From Fibrobacter sp. (GTDB lineage Bacteria; Fibrobacterota; Fibrobacteria; Fibrobacterales; Fibrobacteraceae), in the NCBI GenBank assembly GCA_024398995.1, contig JAKSIE010000004.1, forward strand, positions 1 through 64,000: DNA of 64,000 bases. The letters are read 5' to 3'. The translations under genes were made by a program, and so were the position numbers. The number at the start of each line of letters is the position of its first letter. The stretch's first letter is position 1. Positions 34,085 through 41,542 of this stretch are shown here, piece by piece. The notes under the pieces were generated by a model. It ran no database searches. It worked only from the letters and a program-made list of their open reading frames with translations, and was not told the DNA's origin.

Positions 34085-34935
34085 TTTTCATCCTCTTCAG
34101 TTTCGGGTGGAAGAGCCATTTTTTCCTTGCTCAGGGGGAAGAACTGGATGTTCATCTGGCAGACCATAGCTTCGCCTTCGTCGGAACGGATGATATCCAC
34201 AATTTCCTTACGGAACAAGTCAATCTTACTGATAATGCGTTCCAATCCTTCGGGAGAAACGCTCATCGTCATACAAGATACATTTCTGCGTTCAGTACTG
34301 TAGTGATCCAGCGCATTTTTTCCCAAATCAATCATTTGCTTCTGGAATTCATGCACAAACAAAGGTGCAATTTCACTACCGCTGAAGATGGCCTTGTTCT
34401 CAGAGTGGAAGAAACCGTCTTCGCCAATTTCAATCAATCCCAAGGAACGAAGCAACTGGATAGTCTGCTTTGCCTGAGGCAGGGTAATCTTGGGGTTGAG
34501 GAACAAAGCCAATTCCTGGATGTTCTTTTCGTTAATCTTCAGAACTGACAATGCTTCACGGGCTGCAACATAATACCACTTGCTGTAGTATTCCTGCTGG
34601 CTCTTGGTAAGAGATTTGATAGCGCTAGGCAACAAGGCGGACATTTGGTCGAAGATGGCCTGCTTGGAGGCAGCCGTTGTCGCATGAGTAAAGTCAACCA
34701 TCAAAGTAAAGTAGCGGCCTTCCTTTTCATTCAGACCCAATGCCGCAATAAACTTAGGCAGCATTTGCGGAGTCAGGGACTTGCGGCCACGAATCAGATC
34801 CAAATAGAAACCAGACGAGGAATACCCCGCCTTCTTAGCGAAGGATCTGTACGAAAAATACCTCTGGACGGACTTACGATAGTCGTAGTAGTCCTGCAGA
34901 TATTTTCTGTAGTTATAATATGCGTATACGTTCAT
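34081..34935 (-). CDS. TIGR02147-family protein, probable transcription regulator
   Basis: A 284-residue cytosolic protein of the TIGR02147 (DUF4423-containing) paralogous family characteristic of Fibrobacter. The N-terminus VYAYYNYRKYLQDYYDYRK is the family start. A helix-turn-helix-like region follows (about 28-75: YRSFAKKAGYSSSGFYLDLI, then RKSLTPQMLPKFIAALGL). The C-terminal part carries the DUF4423 signatures (EYYSKWYYVAAREAL; QTIQLLRSLGLIE; CMTMSVSPEGLERI). DNA binding is inferred from the helix-turn-helix. It is translationally coupled to a surface lipoprotein. TATATTTA ends six bases before its ATG. Confidence 0.85.
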   Translation of the reverse strand: MNVYAYYNYRKYLQDYYDYRKSVQRYFSYRSFAKKAGYSSSGFYLDLIRGRKSLTPQMLPKFIAALGLNEKEGRYFTLMVDFTHATTAASKQAIFDQMSALLPSAIKSLTKSQQEYYSKWYYVAAREALSVLKINEKNIQELALFLNPKITLPQAKQTIQLLRSLGLIEIGEDGFFHSENKAIFSGSEIAPLFVHEFQKQMIDLGKNALDHYSTERRNVSCMTMSVSPEGLERIISKIDLFRKEIVDIIRSDEGEAMVCQMNIQFFPLSKEKMALPPETEEDEK

Positions 34936-34941
34936 CGGGTA

Positions 34942-34949
34942 TAAATATA
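34942..34949 (-). promoter_or_regulatory. Promoter element TATATTTA of the TIGR02147 operon
   Basis: TATATTTA, six bases, then ATG; no Shine-Dalgarno. Confidence 0.4.
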
Positions 34950-34967
34950 ATTTTTTTGACGATTTTT

Positions 34968-35127
34968 GGGAACACCTAAAAACGTAAAAATAGGGTCAAA
35001 ACAGGTGTATTTAAACACATTTTGCCCTTGAGACCACTATGAGAACACCTGGAGAACACTTTCGTGAACACTCGTCGTTTTTAGTATACCCACATCAAAA
35101 AAAATTGCCTATATTTGGGGAACACCC
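34968..35127. promoter_or_regulatory. Five direct GAACAC repeats (candidate operators)
   Basis: GAACAC occurs at 34970, 35043, 35054, 35066 and 35120, all in the same orientation, mostly as G(G/A)GAACACC/T. The three central copies are spaced 11 and 12 bases apart, about one helical turn. A partial inverted motif (GTGTATTTAAACAC) is at about 35005-35018. All sit in the 320-base gap between the TIGR02147 operon and the divergent hydrolase-like gene. Confidence 0.5.
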
Positions 35128-35140
35128 AATCCCATCCCTC

Positions 35141-35178
35141 GGACTTCCGCTTCACTCCAAGCGGAAGTCCTTTTTTTT
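35141..35178 (+). terminator. Strong intrinsic terminator with no upstream plus-strand gene
   Basis: Perfect 12-pair stem GGACTTCCGCTT / AAGCGGAAGTCC, six-base loop, eight T residues. On the minus strand no T-run follows. It implies a short plus-strand transcript starting within the intergenic region. Confidence 0.85.
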
Positions 35179-35242
35179 GACCAGGCAGGGATGCGGAATA
35201 GCAAAGGAGTTTCGCAACGTTCCTTTGGGAACGGGGATTTTC

Positions 35243-35250
35243 TATCTTTG
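35243..35250 (+). promoter_or_regulatory. Promoter element TATCTTTG of the hydrolase-like gene
   Basis: A full TAnnTTTG match, five bases before the ATG at 35256. Confidence 0.5.
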
Positions 35251-35255
35251 AACTC

Positions 35256-36095
35256 ATGAGTTTAAAGAATATGCATTTGGGAACAAAATTGAAGGAACTA
35301 TGCTTTCGAGCACTACGCCTTATCGGAGTATTCGCCCTGATCTACGCCTGCATGGTGTTCTACCTTGCCCTTACAGAACGCCAAAAGGCATTCCCTAGGG
35401 CAATAACCCACACAGAAGCGAACGCGGCTATCCAAGGCAAAGCTAAGCAACTCACTTGTAAACTGGAAGACGGAATCGTCTTGAATGGCTGGAGTATCGG
35501 CAACGAAAGCGACCCCGTATTGCTCTACTTCCCCGACGCAGAAGAAGATGCAGCGCAGTTCCTGGCCGAGGTCGAATCCGTTTCCAGCAATCAATTAGTT
35601 GCGTTCAACTACCGCGGCAGCGGCGAAAACAAGGGAAAGCCCTCCGAAGAAAATTTCGAATTGGACGCAAACCAAATTGCACAATGCGCGGTACAAATTA
35701 ACGGGAAAGCCCCTCAAACCCTCGTAGGAAGAGGTACAGGAGCAATTTTGGCAACCAAGCAAGCCCTTATCTACCAGAAATACGGAACAAAAAATCTCAT
35801 TCTCTTAGATCCACTGTTCAGCATCGCCGATGCCGTGTCTGAAAAATACAGGAAACTTTACCCCAAATTTCTCGTAAGAGCAGACGTAAGCATATCGCAA
35901 GAAGAACTTAACAATTCGGAAATCACGCCTGTAATTATCATCGACAGAAAGCAGTTTGAGCAAAGGACTTTAAACTCCGTACAAGATATGAAAAAGCGTG
36001 ACATACAACACAGAAACGGAGAAACGCTTAAAAACATGTTGATAAAAAACGTTATTTTAAGCGCTTTCCAGGGCGATTCATTAACAATAAATTAA
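35256..36095 (+). CDS. Membrane-anchored alpha/beta-hydrolase-like protein without the nucleophile Ser
   Basis: A 279-residue protein with an N-terminal membrane segment (about residues 18-38, RLIGVFALIYACMVFYLAL). The remainder follows the alpha/beta-hydrolase pattern of YfhR/BEM46-type proteins: VLLYFPDAEEDA (strand 3/oxyanion region), VAFNYRGSGENKGKPSEE, and the nucleophile elbow. The elbow reads VGRGTGAI, with Gly where G-x-S-x-G needs Ser. A catalytic His near the end is not evident. It is probably not an esterase; a scaffold or binding role is possible. Monocistronic, divergent from the TIGR02147 operon. Confidence 0.7.
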   Translation: MSLKNMHLGTKLKELCFRALRLIGVFALIYACMVFYLALTERQKAFPRAITHTEANAAIQGKAKQLTCKLEDGIVLNGWSIGNESDPVLLYFPDAEEDAAQFLAEVESVSSNQLVAFNYRGSGENKGKPSEENFELDANQIAQCAVQINGKAPQTLVGRGTGAILATKQALIYQKYGTKNLILLDPLFSIADAVSEKYRKLYPKFLVRADVSISQEELNNSEITPVIIIDRKQFEQRTLNSVQDMKKRDIQHRNGETLKNMLIKNVILSAFQGDSLTIN

Positions 36096-36099
36096 TTTT

Positions 36100-36111
36100 C
36101 CTGTATACAGG
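36100..36111. promoter_or_regulatory. 12-bp perfect palindrome CCTGTATACAGG
   Basis: It stands five bases after the hydrolase-like stop codon and 130 bases before the next gene, within AT-rich DNA. A possible operator; too short to be a terminator. Confidence 0.3.
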
Positions 36112-36240
36112 ACTTAATTTATTTCAAAAAATTCGTTCAAAATTATTTAATTCTTTTTTTCTTACAAATGTTGCTATCCCTATTGGATTTTTGTTAATTT
36201 GCTGTGGGTAAAACAAAAACATTAGTGAGGAAATAAAATT

Positions 36241-36987
36241 ATGGAAAATGTACTTGTTAAAATGGACATCCGCGGATTTCTCCGCTTTCCGGCAGAAGCA
36301 ATCAAGGCAATGAAGCTCGACAAACTCGCCAAGCAGGAAAGCAACAAGAATGGTGAAACCGTAGACGTAGGTCCGTTCGCAGATATCGAAGTCGATCCTG
36401 TAGGCAAGCGCATTGCCATTACTCCCACCAAGGAAGCCAAGGCAACCTCTTTCCGTTTCATTTTGGGCGTTAACGGCTCCAAGTCCAAGTTCCTTTACTT
36501 CAAGGGTGCTCTTAACGCTATCGGCGAAAAGATCGCAACTGGCGCCTACACTCTGGAAAAGGAAGGCAACAAATACGTGTTCACCAGCAAGAACGCCTCC
36601 AAAAAGAAGGGTGAATGGCAACTGATTGCCTGCCGAAATGCCGTCGCAAACAAGACAATGCTCTCCATTGACTCCCGTGGAACCATTATTTTCGACAAAA
36701 ACTCCAAAAATGCCGTGAACACCGTCGTAAATAATACTATGATTGCAGAGTACGACGCTGCCAAGAAGAATTTCAAGCTGACTTTCAGCAAGAAGGGCTT
36801 CATCAACGTCCGCACCATTGCTAGCCACGCTAACGCATCCTTCATGGGTACTCTTTCTTCCCAGGGCATCGCCCTCCCCAAAAAGAGTTTCCGTACCGAG
36901 TGCAAGATTGACGGCAAGGTGTTAACATTCAACATCGCTGCATTGGTTGCCGAACAAAAGGCTGCAGCCAAGGCCAACAAGAAATAG
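36241..36987 (+). CDS. Unknown protein with two AbrB/SpoVT-like repeats
   Basis: A 248-residue Lys-rich soluble protein I do not recognise. It seems to be internally duplicated. Residues 6-63 (VKMDIRGFLRFP, then ADIEVDPVGKRIAITP) and 140-186 (LSIDSRGTIIFD, then IAEYDAAKKNFKLTF) share the pattern h-x-h-D-x-R-G-x-h-x-h...I-x-x-x-D...K-x-h-x-h-T, the swapped-hairpin pattern of AbrB/MazE proteins. The interval is long and the C-terminus (AAAKANKK) is basic. DNA binding is possible but unproven. GTGAGGAAA lies before the ATG. It is followed by a small membrane protein 24 bases later. Confidence 0.6.
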   Translation: MENVLVKMDIRGFLRFPAEAIKAMKLDKLAKQESNKNGETVDVGPFADIEVDPVGKRIAITPTKEAKATSFRFILGVNGSKSKFLYFKGALNAIGEKIATGAYTLEKEGNKYVFTSKNASKKKGEWQLIACRNAVANKTMLSIDSRGTIIFDKNSKNAVNTVVNNTMIAEYDAAKKNFKLTFSKKGFINVRTIASHANASFMGTLSSQGIALPKKSFRTECKIDGKVLTFNIAALVAEQKAAAKANKK

Positions 36988-37011
36988 TCAAACGACGCCA
37001 CGAGGTTCAAC

Positions 37012-37458
37012 ATGTTTGAAGTCCTTAAGACCTTTTATATGACGCACTACAACTTTGCTGCACTCAGCTTGTTGTTGTTGCTTCTCTTCATCTTTCTTAT
37101 GACAAAGAGGAACGTCCGTATCGGTGTTGTCGTACTGGCAGCTTTCATTGCGCTCAACGTCTTCCTCTTTAAGAAAACCGATGGAAAGGCCTGGACCATC
37201 TACATTGATCAGCCCGAAACAACCGACATCTACGGTCAGCGACAGACCACACCCCCTATCGAAATGACCTTCTCCGCCAAGAAGAACTGGACCATTACCG
37301 ACGAAAAGGGCGAAGTCCATCATTGGTGCTGGTTTGACGCCGCTTGGGACCGTTTCGCAAGCACCGACGTTGTCGCTTGGATCTGGGGTGAAAACGCCTC
37401 TAAGAAGATGATGAAATCTTCTGAAACCCGCCTCAACGAAGACGCTAGTAACAACTAG
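37012..37458 (+). CDS. Small membrane protein of unknown function
   Basis: A 148-residue protein with two hydrophobic segments (about 15-31, AALSLLLLLLFIFLM; and 35-53, VRIGVVVLAAFIALNVFLF) and a C-terminal soluble part of about 90 residues rich in Trp (HHWCWFDAAWDRF, VVAWIWGENASKK). No family recognised. It is close behind the AbrB-like repeat gene and probably co-transcribed. A bidirectional hairpin separates it from convergent lpxH. Confidence 0.65.
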   Translation: MFEVLKTFYMTHYNFAALSLLLLLLFIFLMTKRNVRIGVVVLAAFIALNVFLFKKTDGKAWTIYIDQPETTDIYGQRQTTPPIEMTFSAKKNWTITDEKGEVHHWCWFDAAWDRFASTDVVAWIWGENASKKMMKSSETRLNEDASNN

Positions 37459-37466
37459 TCTGTCTA

Positions 37467-37484
37467 GAAAGTCGAAAGACTTTT
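37467..37484. terminator. Bidirectional terminator with GAAA loop
   Basis: AAAGTC-GAAA-GACTTT between the convergent membrane protein gene and lpxH; the last bases overlap the lpxH stop codon. Confidence 0.6.
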
Positions 37485-38202
37485 AAAATTCTTTCAGAGA
37501 AATTTCACCTGCTTCCATCTGGAGGTAGGTGAGTTTTTTCATCCAGTCACCGGGGGAAGCCACAAGACCTCGTTCCACATTCCAAGTACCAGGAACATGG
37601 TGATGTCCAAGAATGCAGAAATCGCAGTTCCTTTCTTGCATAGCATTGCCAGCCCAATCAAGGTACTCGTCCATCTTGATAATGCGGGATTCGCCATACT
37701 TACGGCTATTTCTGCCAACAAAGCGTGCAAGAGCCATGCCCCAGTCAGGATGCAACTGCTTGAACAGCCAACGGTTCAAGGGAAGATCCAACACTTTACG
37801 GAAAAACCTGTAACCGTAATCGGACTTTGCCACACCATCACCGTGTCTGCAAAGGACTTTCTTGCCCTGGATGTCAAGAACAACTTCCTTATGGACCTGT
37901 ACGCCCAGCGCCTTCGGGAAAAAATTCCCATACGCAAAGTCATGATTGCCCTGCAACAAATACACCTGGGTACCGGACTCCACTAGAGACGACAATGCGG
38001 CAAACAACTGGAAATGATCACGACTGACGTAGTATGAGTATTCGTACCAGAATTCAAACAGATCGCCAACAACCACAAGGTGGGAGGCCTTACCCGCAAT
38101 GGATTTGAGAAAATCAACCAATCGAGCCTCGCGATTAGCAACACAGCCCGGAGGATCAATGCCAAGGTGGGCATCACTGATAAAATAAGCGTTCAAATCC
38201 AT
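37483..38202 (-). CDS. lpxH: UDP-2,3-diacylglucosamine diphosphatase
   Basis: A 239-residue calcineurin-like phosphoesterase that produces lipid X in lipid A synthesis at the inner membrane. All five metal motifs are present: FISDAHLG (D-x-H), VVGDLFEFWYEY, LLQGNHDFA, LCRHGDGVA, and ILGHHHVPG. The FEFWYEY stretch is typical for LpxH/LpxH2. TAAATTAG lies four bases before the ATG with no Shine-Dalgarno, a leaderless candidate. It is divergent from a lipoprotein gene whose start is 33 bases away. Confidence 0.92.
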   Translation of the reverse strand: MDLNAYFISDAHLGIDPPGCVANREARLVDFLKSIAGKASHLVVVGDLFEFWYEYSYYVSRDHFQLFAALSSLVESGTQVYLLQGNHDFAYGNFFPKALGVQVHKEVVLDIQGKKVLCRHGDGVAKSDYGYRFFRKVLDLPLNRWLFKQLHPDWGMALARFVGRNSRKYGESRIIKMDEYLDWAGNAMQERNCDFCILGHHHVPGTWNVERGLVASPGDWMKKLTYLQMEAGEISLKEF

Positions 38203-38206
38203 GCGA

Positions 38207-38230
38207 CTAATTTAGATAATACTATCTTTA
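38207..38230. promoter_or_regulatory. Divergent promoter pair between lpxH and a lipoprotein gene
   Basis: TAAATTAG on the minus strand (38207-38214) is four bases before the lpxH ATG. TATCTTTA on the plus strand (38223-38230) is four bases before the lipoprotein ATG. The 32-base gap leaves no room for ribosome-binding sites. Confidence 0.45.
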
Positions 38231-38234
38231 AAGC

Positions 38235-38813
38235 ATGAAACTGACCAATTTTTTTACATGGTTTTTACCCATCTCCTTTGCAGGGACTTTGGCAGGCTGT
38301 TCCGTAAATTTGACCCGAGGCAACCTAGATGGAGTTCCCCTGACAGAAGAGAAGTACAGTTTCTTTGGAAATATTCCTATGGTCTATAACGGAGACACCC
38401 TGCAATTGAGCCAGAATCTTCTGAGGGCCTATACAGCGGCAGCAAGTCCTGCAATCTACCCAAGAGAACACTGCAGAGGCACCGCCACCATTAACGCAAG
38501 CGTAAAGCAGAATTCCAAGGGTTCAGCCTTGGCAATTGGCGCCGCATTCATTTCGCTCTGGCCCATTTTGCCCGTAAACGAAACGTGGACCTACCAACTC
38601 AATGTAGGCGTGTACTGCGACGGAACCTTGGTAAAGCACATTGAATTTACCGAAGAAGACCAAGTCCGGGCAACGCTCTACGGAAAATTCCGCAGCGACC
38701 TTCTAAACAAGGCTTCCGAGGAAATGCACCGTAAGCTGGTTCAGCGTCTAAGCTACGAATTGGGCATGAACAGACCCGTTGACCAGAATTCCGTCAGCGA
38801 CTTCAGCATTTAG
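38235..38813 (+). CDS. Lipoprotein of unknown function
   Basis: A 192-residue lipoprotein with lipobox LAGC (Cys22). The mature chain has a beta-rich core with one likely disulfide (CRGTAT and VGVYCDGT) and a C-terminal helix (EEMHRKLVQRLSYELGM). No domain recognised. It may be co-transcribed with rsmI, 27 bases downstream, but the promoter looks leaderless. Confidence 0.75.
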   Translation: MKLTNFFTWFLPISFAGTLAGCSVNLTRGNLDGVPLTEEKYSFFGNIPMVYNGDTLQLSQNLLRAYTAAASPAIYPREHCRGTATINASVKQNSKGSALAIGAAFISLWPILPVNETWTYQLNVGVYCDGTLVKHIEFTEEDQVRATLYGKFRSDLLNKASEEMHRKLVQRLSYELGMNRPVDQNSVSDFSI

Positions 38814-38840
38814 TATTTTACAAGATAAGCATTAGAGACT

Positions 38841-39527
38841 ATGGCACACACCTTATACATCGTCGCAACGCCCATTGGCAATATGGAAGACATCACCTAT
38901 CGTGCTGTCCGAATTCTTAAGGAAGTTCCTCTGGTTCTCGCCGAAGACACCCGTCACTCCCGTGTTCTTTTTGACGCCTACAACATTGCGACTCCGATGG
39001 AAGCCTACCACGACTTCAACAAGGAAAAGGTTACGCCCAAGTATGTGGAATTCCTAAAGAACGAAGGCGACATTGCCCTCATCAGTGATGCGGGTACCCC
39101 CGGCGTTGCAGATCCCGCTTTCAACTTGGTTCGCGAATGCGTCCGCGAAGGCATTGATGTTCGCGCTGTTCCCGGCCCTTGCGCCATGATTACAGCTTTG
39201 GTTTCCAGTGGCATGCCTACGGACCATTTTACCTTCCAGTATTTTTCTCCCAAAAAAAGCGCCCAGCGCATTCACCTCTTGGAAAAACTGAAGGGCGAAG
39301 AGGCTACCCAGATCTTTTACGCAAGTCCCCATAACATCGACAAATTCGTCGAAGAAATAAAGCAGGTTTTCGGAGACATTAAGATTGCTCTGATGCGAGA
39401 ACTGACCAAAAAGTTCGAAGAACACCTTATTGGAACACCTACCGAAATTTCTGCCCACTTCAAGTCCCATCCGCCGAAGGGAGAGTTCGTCTTGATTTTC
39501 AACCCTCAAGACAAAAGCGGATTGTAA
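38841..39527 (+). CDS. rsmI: 16S rRNA (cytidine(1402)-2'-O)-methyltransferase
   Basis: A 228-residue tetrapyrrole-methylase-fold enzyme that 2'-O-methylates C1402 of 16S rRNA. Signatures are LYIVATPIGNMEDITYRA at the N-terminus, LAEDTRHSRVL (about residue 34), ALISDAGTPGVADPAF (about 78), and AVPGPCAMITALVSSG (about 115). It is shorter than Escherichia coli RsmI (286), lacking the C-terminal extension, which is normal for the core enzyme. It follows a lipoprotein gene and precedes lnt. Confidence 0.95.
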   Translation: MAHTLYIVATPIGNMEDITYRAVRILKEVPLVLAEDTRHSRVLFDAYNIATPMEAYHDFNKEKVTPKYVEFLKNEGDIALISDAGTPGVADPAFNLVRECVREGIDVRAVPGPCAMITALVSSGMPTDHFTFQYFSPKKSAQRIHLLEKLKGEEATQIFYASPHNIDKFVEEIKQVFGDIKIALMRELTKKFEEHLIGTPTEISAHFKSHPPKGEFVLIFNPQDKSGL

Positions 39528-39571
39528 TATAGCGTAAAACAGAACGATTCCATTCTAAAACGTCTAGCGAA

Positions 39572-41542
39572 ATGAAGTTCAAAGAAAAAATCAAATCCGT
39601 TCCCAGAGTATTCTGGATCTATGCCGCGATCTTACTGTTGGCAGAGATCGTCGTATTCGCATTGCGCCCTGACGAGCCAGGGCTGTACACCCACAATCTC
39701 CAGATTATTCCCTTTGTTATTGCACTTCCCTTTCTTGCTGTCAAAAGCGTTCGTTCCAACTTTACGCATTGGATTTACACCTATAGCGCTCTTGCATTTT
39801 TATTCCTCGCCTTGGACTACACAACCGCGGATTACAACGGAGCGGGCCACGCCGGTTTAGTTCAAATCGCTCTGACATTCCTGCCGGCAGGCTTGTTCTG
39901 GATAGCCCTTTTCATCCGCTGGAATTATTTCCGATTTAAAGAGCCCGACTCCCGTGCCGCCCTGATTCTTTCTGCGTTCGCCTGGGGCCTTTACGCTTTC
40001 GCATTCCCGCCCATGCCCCTGGGTCCTGCAGCATTGCTGCTTCTCGTCCCTTGGTTCTTGGTAATGAACAGATATGGAAGGCCGCAGGCTATTTTCGCAA
40101 CATTCTGGTCAGGCATTCTTTACAACTGCATCAATTACTACTGGATCTACAACGTCATGCACGTTGACGCCGCCCCCTCCGGACTGATTCTATTTGGACT
40201 TTTCCTACTCATTTCCTATTTCAGTGTCTACAACGTGCTGGCCGCCTACGTCTACACTTTAGCAAAAGATGCAACCATCAAGGGCAAGAAAGTATTCTTC
40301 TGGTTATTCCCCATATTCTATGCCGGCCTAGAAATGACCCGCACCCGCGGCGACTTCAGTTTCCCCTGGAGCCATCTTGGTTACGCCTTCGGAAACCATT
40401 TGGAACTGCTGCAGGCGCTCCCCTGGATTGGTATATTCGGCTACACCATCTTGATTGTAGCATCAAACCAAATTGTGGCCTACAGCTTTGAACGAAAGGC
40501 GTTCCTGCAAGAAACCAGCATTCTTGGCAAGGTCAAAAAAATCATCCCCAACATTTGCGTTCCCGCCATCATATTCCTGGTCCTCCTAATCCAAGGGTCT
40601 ATAGTACTGTCCGCCCCCGAAGCGGTTCCTTTCTATAACGCAGAAAAAGAAGAGAATCCCAGTATTGCTCTAGTACAGCCCAGCATTACTCAGGGTATGA
40701 AATGGAGCAAGGACCGTTTTGACTCCATCGTTAACAAGACCTTGGGCATGGCCAAGGACAGCACAAACGATAGTGTCAATATTATCGTTCTTGCTGAAAC
40801 CGCAATTCCCGACTACATCAGACGCCAGCCCGATGTAACACGTCGATTGCAGGTTCTTGCCAATCGAAAAGATTCCTACCTCGTTACTGGCGCCCTGGAT
40901 TACAAGCGTAATCCGGCAGGATCCATCCGCAAGTACGACATCTACAACGCAGCATTCCTTTTCTCCCCCAAGGGACAAGGTTTCCAGCGCTACATCAAAA
41001 AGCATTTGGTTCCTTTCAGCGAACGCATTCCTTTTGACGACATCTTCCCCATTCTCAATTACGTCGACCTTGGTGAAGGCGACTTTGTTCCCGGAACAGA
41101 AACGCCAGTCTACGCCCCGTACAGTTGGACACCCTACATTTGCTATGACGCCATCTTTGGAGACCTGGTCCGTGCAGCAATCCGCGAAGGCTCTCGTCTG
41201 ATGGTGAACATCACAAATGACGGTTGGTTCGGGAAAAGCACCGCACCCTACCAGCACCTTAATCTGGTCCGTTATCGCGCCATTGAAAACGCTATGCCTG
41301 TCGCCCGTATGGCAAACTCCGGCATATCCGTTTTCATTGACCAGTACGGCCATTTCGACATGAACACCGAAATTTTCACCGATGCCGTCATACAAAGAAA
41401 AGTGCCTCTCAAGACGAGAGACACTCTTTACACCAAAATCGGCGATGCTGTAGAAACCGCTCTACTGTGGTTTTTCTTGTTCTTCTTTATCGCAAGCTTT
41501 GTCACTTGCAAAATCAACAAGAAGTTTAGAGCAAAAGCATAG
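39572..41542 (+). CDS. lnt: Apolipoprotein N-acyltransferase
   Basis: A 656-residue inner-membrane enzyme that adds the third acyl chain to lipoproteins. About eight N-terminal membrane segments (1-345) are followed by a nitrilase-type catalytic domain: Glu in VLAETAIPDY, Lys in KKHLVPFSERIPF, and Cys in YICYDAIFGDL. NITNDGWFGKSTAPYQHL is the family signature. It is longer than the Escherichia coli enzyme (512), with extra N-terminal membrane segments. Its presence fits the many lipoproteins here. The 3' end overlaps a convergent gene by 17 bases. Confidence 0.95.
   Translation: MKFKEKIKSVPRVFWIYAAILLLAEIVVFALRPDEPGLYTHNLQIIPFVIALPFLAVKSVRSNFTHWIYTYSALAFLFLALDYTTADYNGAGHAGLVQIALTFLPAGLFWIALFIRWNYFRFKEPDSRAALILSAFAWGLYAFAFPPMPLGPAALLLLVPWFLVMNRYGRPQAIFATFWSGILYNCINYYWIYNVMHVDAAPSGLILFGLFLLISYFSVYNVLAAYVYTLAKDATIKGKKVFFWLFPIFYAGLEMTRTRGDFSFPWSHLGYAFGNHLELLQALPWIGIFGYTILIVASNQIVAYSFERKAFLQETSILGKVKKIIPNICVPAIIFLVLLIQGSIVLSAPEAVPFYNAEKEENPSIALVQPSITQGMKWSKDRFDSIVNKTLGMAKDSTNDSVNIIVLAETAIPDYIRRQPDVTRRLQVLANRKDSYLVTGALDYKRNPAGSIRKYDIYNAAFLFSPKGQGFQRYIKKHLVPFSERIPFDDIFPILNYVDLGEGDFVPGTETPVYAPYSWTPYICYDAIFGDLVRAAIREGSRLMVNITNDGWFGKSTAPYQHLNLVRYRAIENAMPVARMANSGISVFIDQYGHFDMNTEIFTDAVIQRKVPLKTRDTLYTKIGDAVETALLWFFLFFFIASFVTCKINKKFRAKA

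Noticed and set aside
32636-34303. 555-codon plus-strand frame opposite the lipoprotein and TIGR02147 genes
   Set aside because: Crosses both real genes and starts inside the tRNA; a shadow.
32684-35178. Toxin-antitoxin reading of the overlapping TIGR02147/lipoprotein pair
   Set aside because: The second product is a 466-residue lipoprotein with beta modules, not a toxin-like protein.
35039-35251. 70-codon frame before the hydrolase-like gene
   Set aside because: It runs through a perfect terminator hairpin and the GAACAC repeats; no ribosome-binding site.
36100-36111. LexA (SOS) box reading of CCTGTATACAGG
   Set aside because: Only two bases separate the half sites, the spacing does not fit the classical CTGT-N8-ACAG box, and as I recall the Fibrobacter LexA motif is of a different TGC...GTGCA type.
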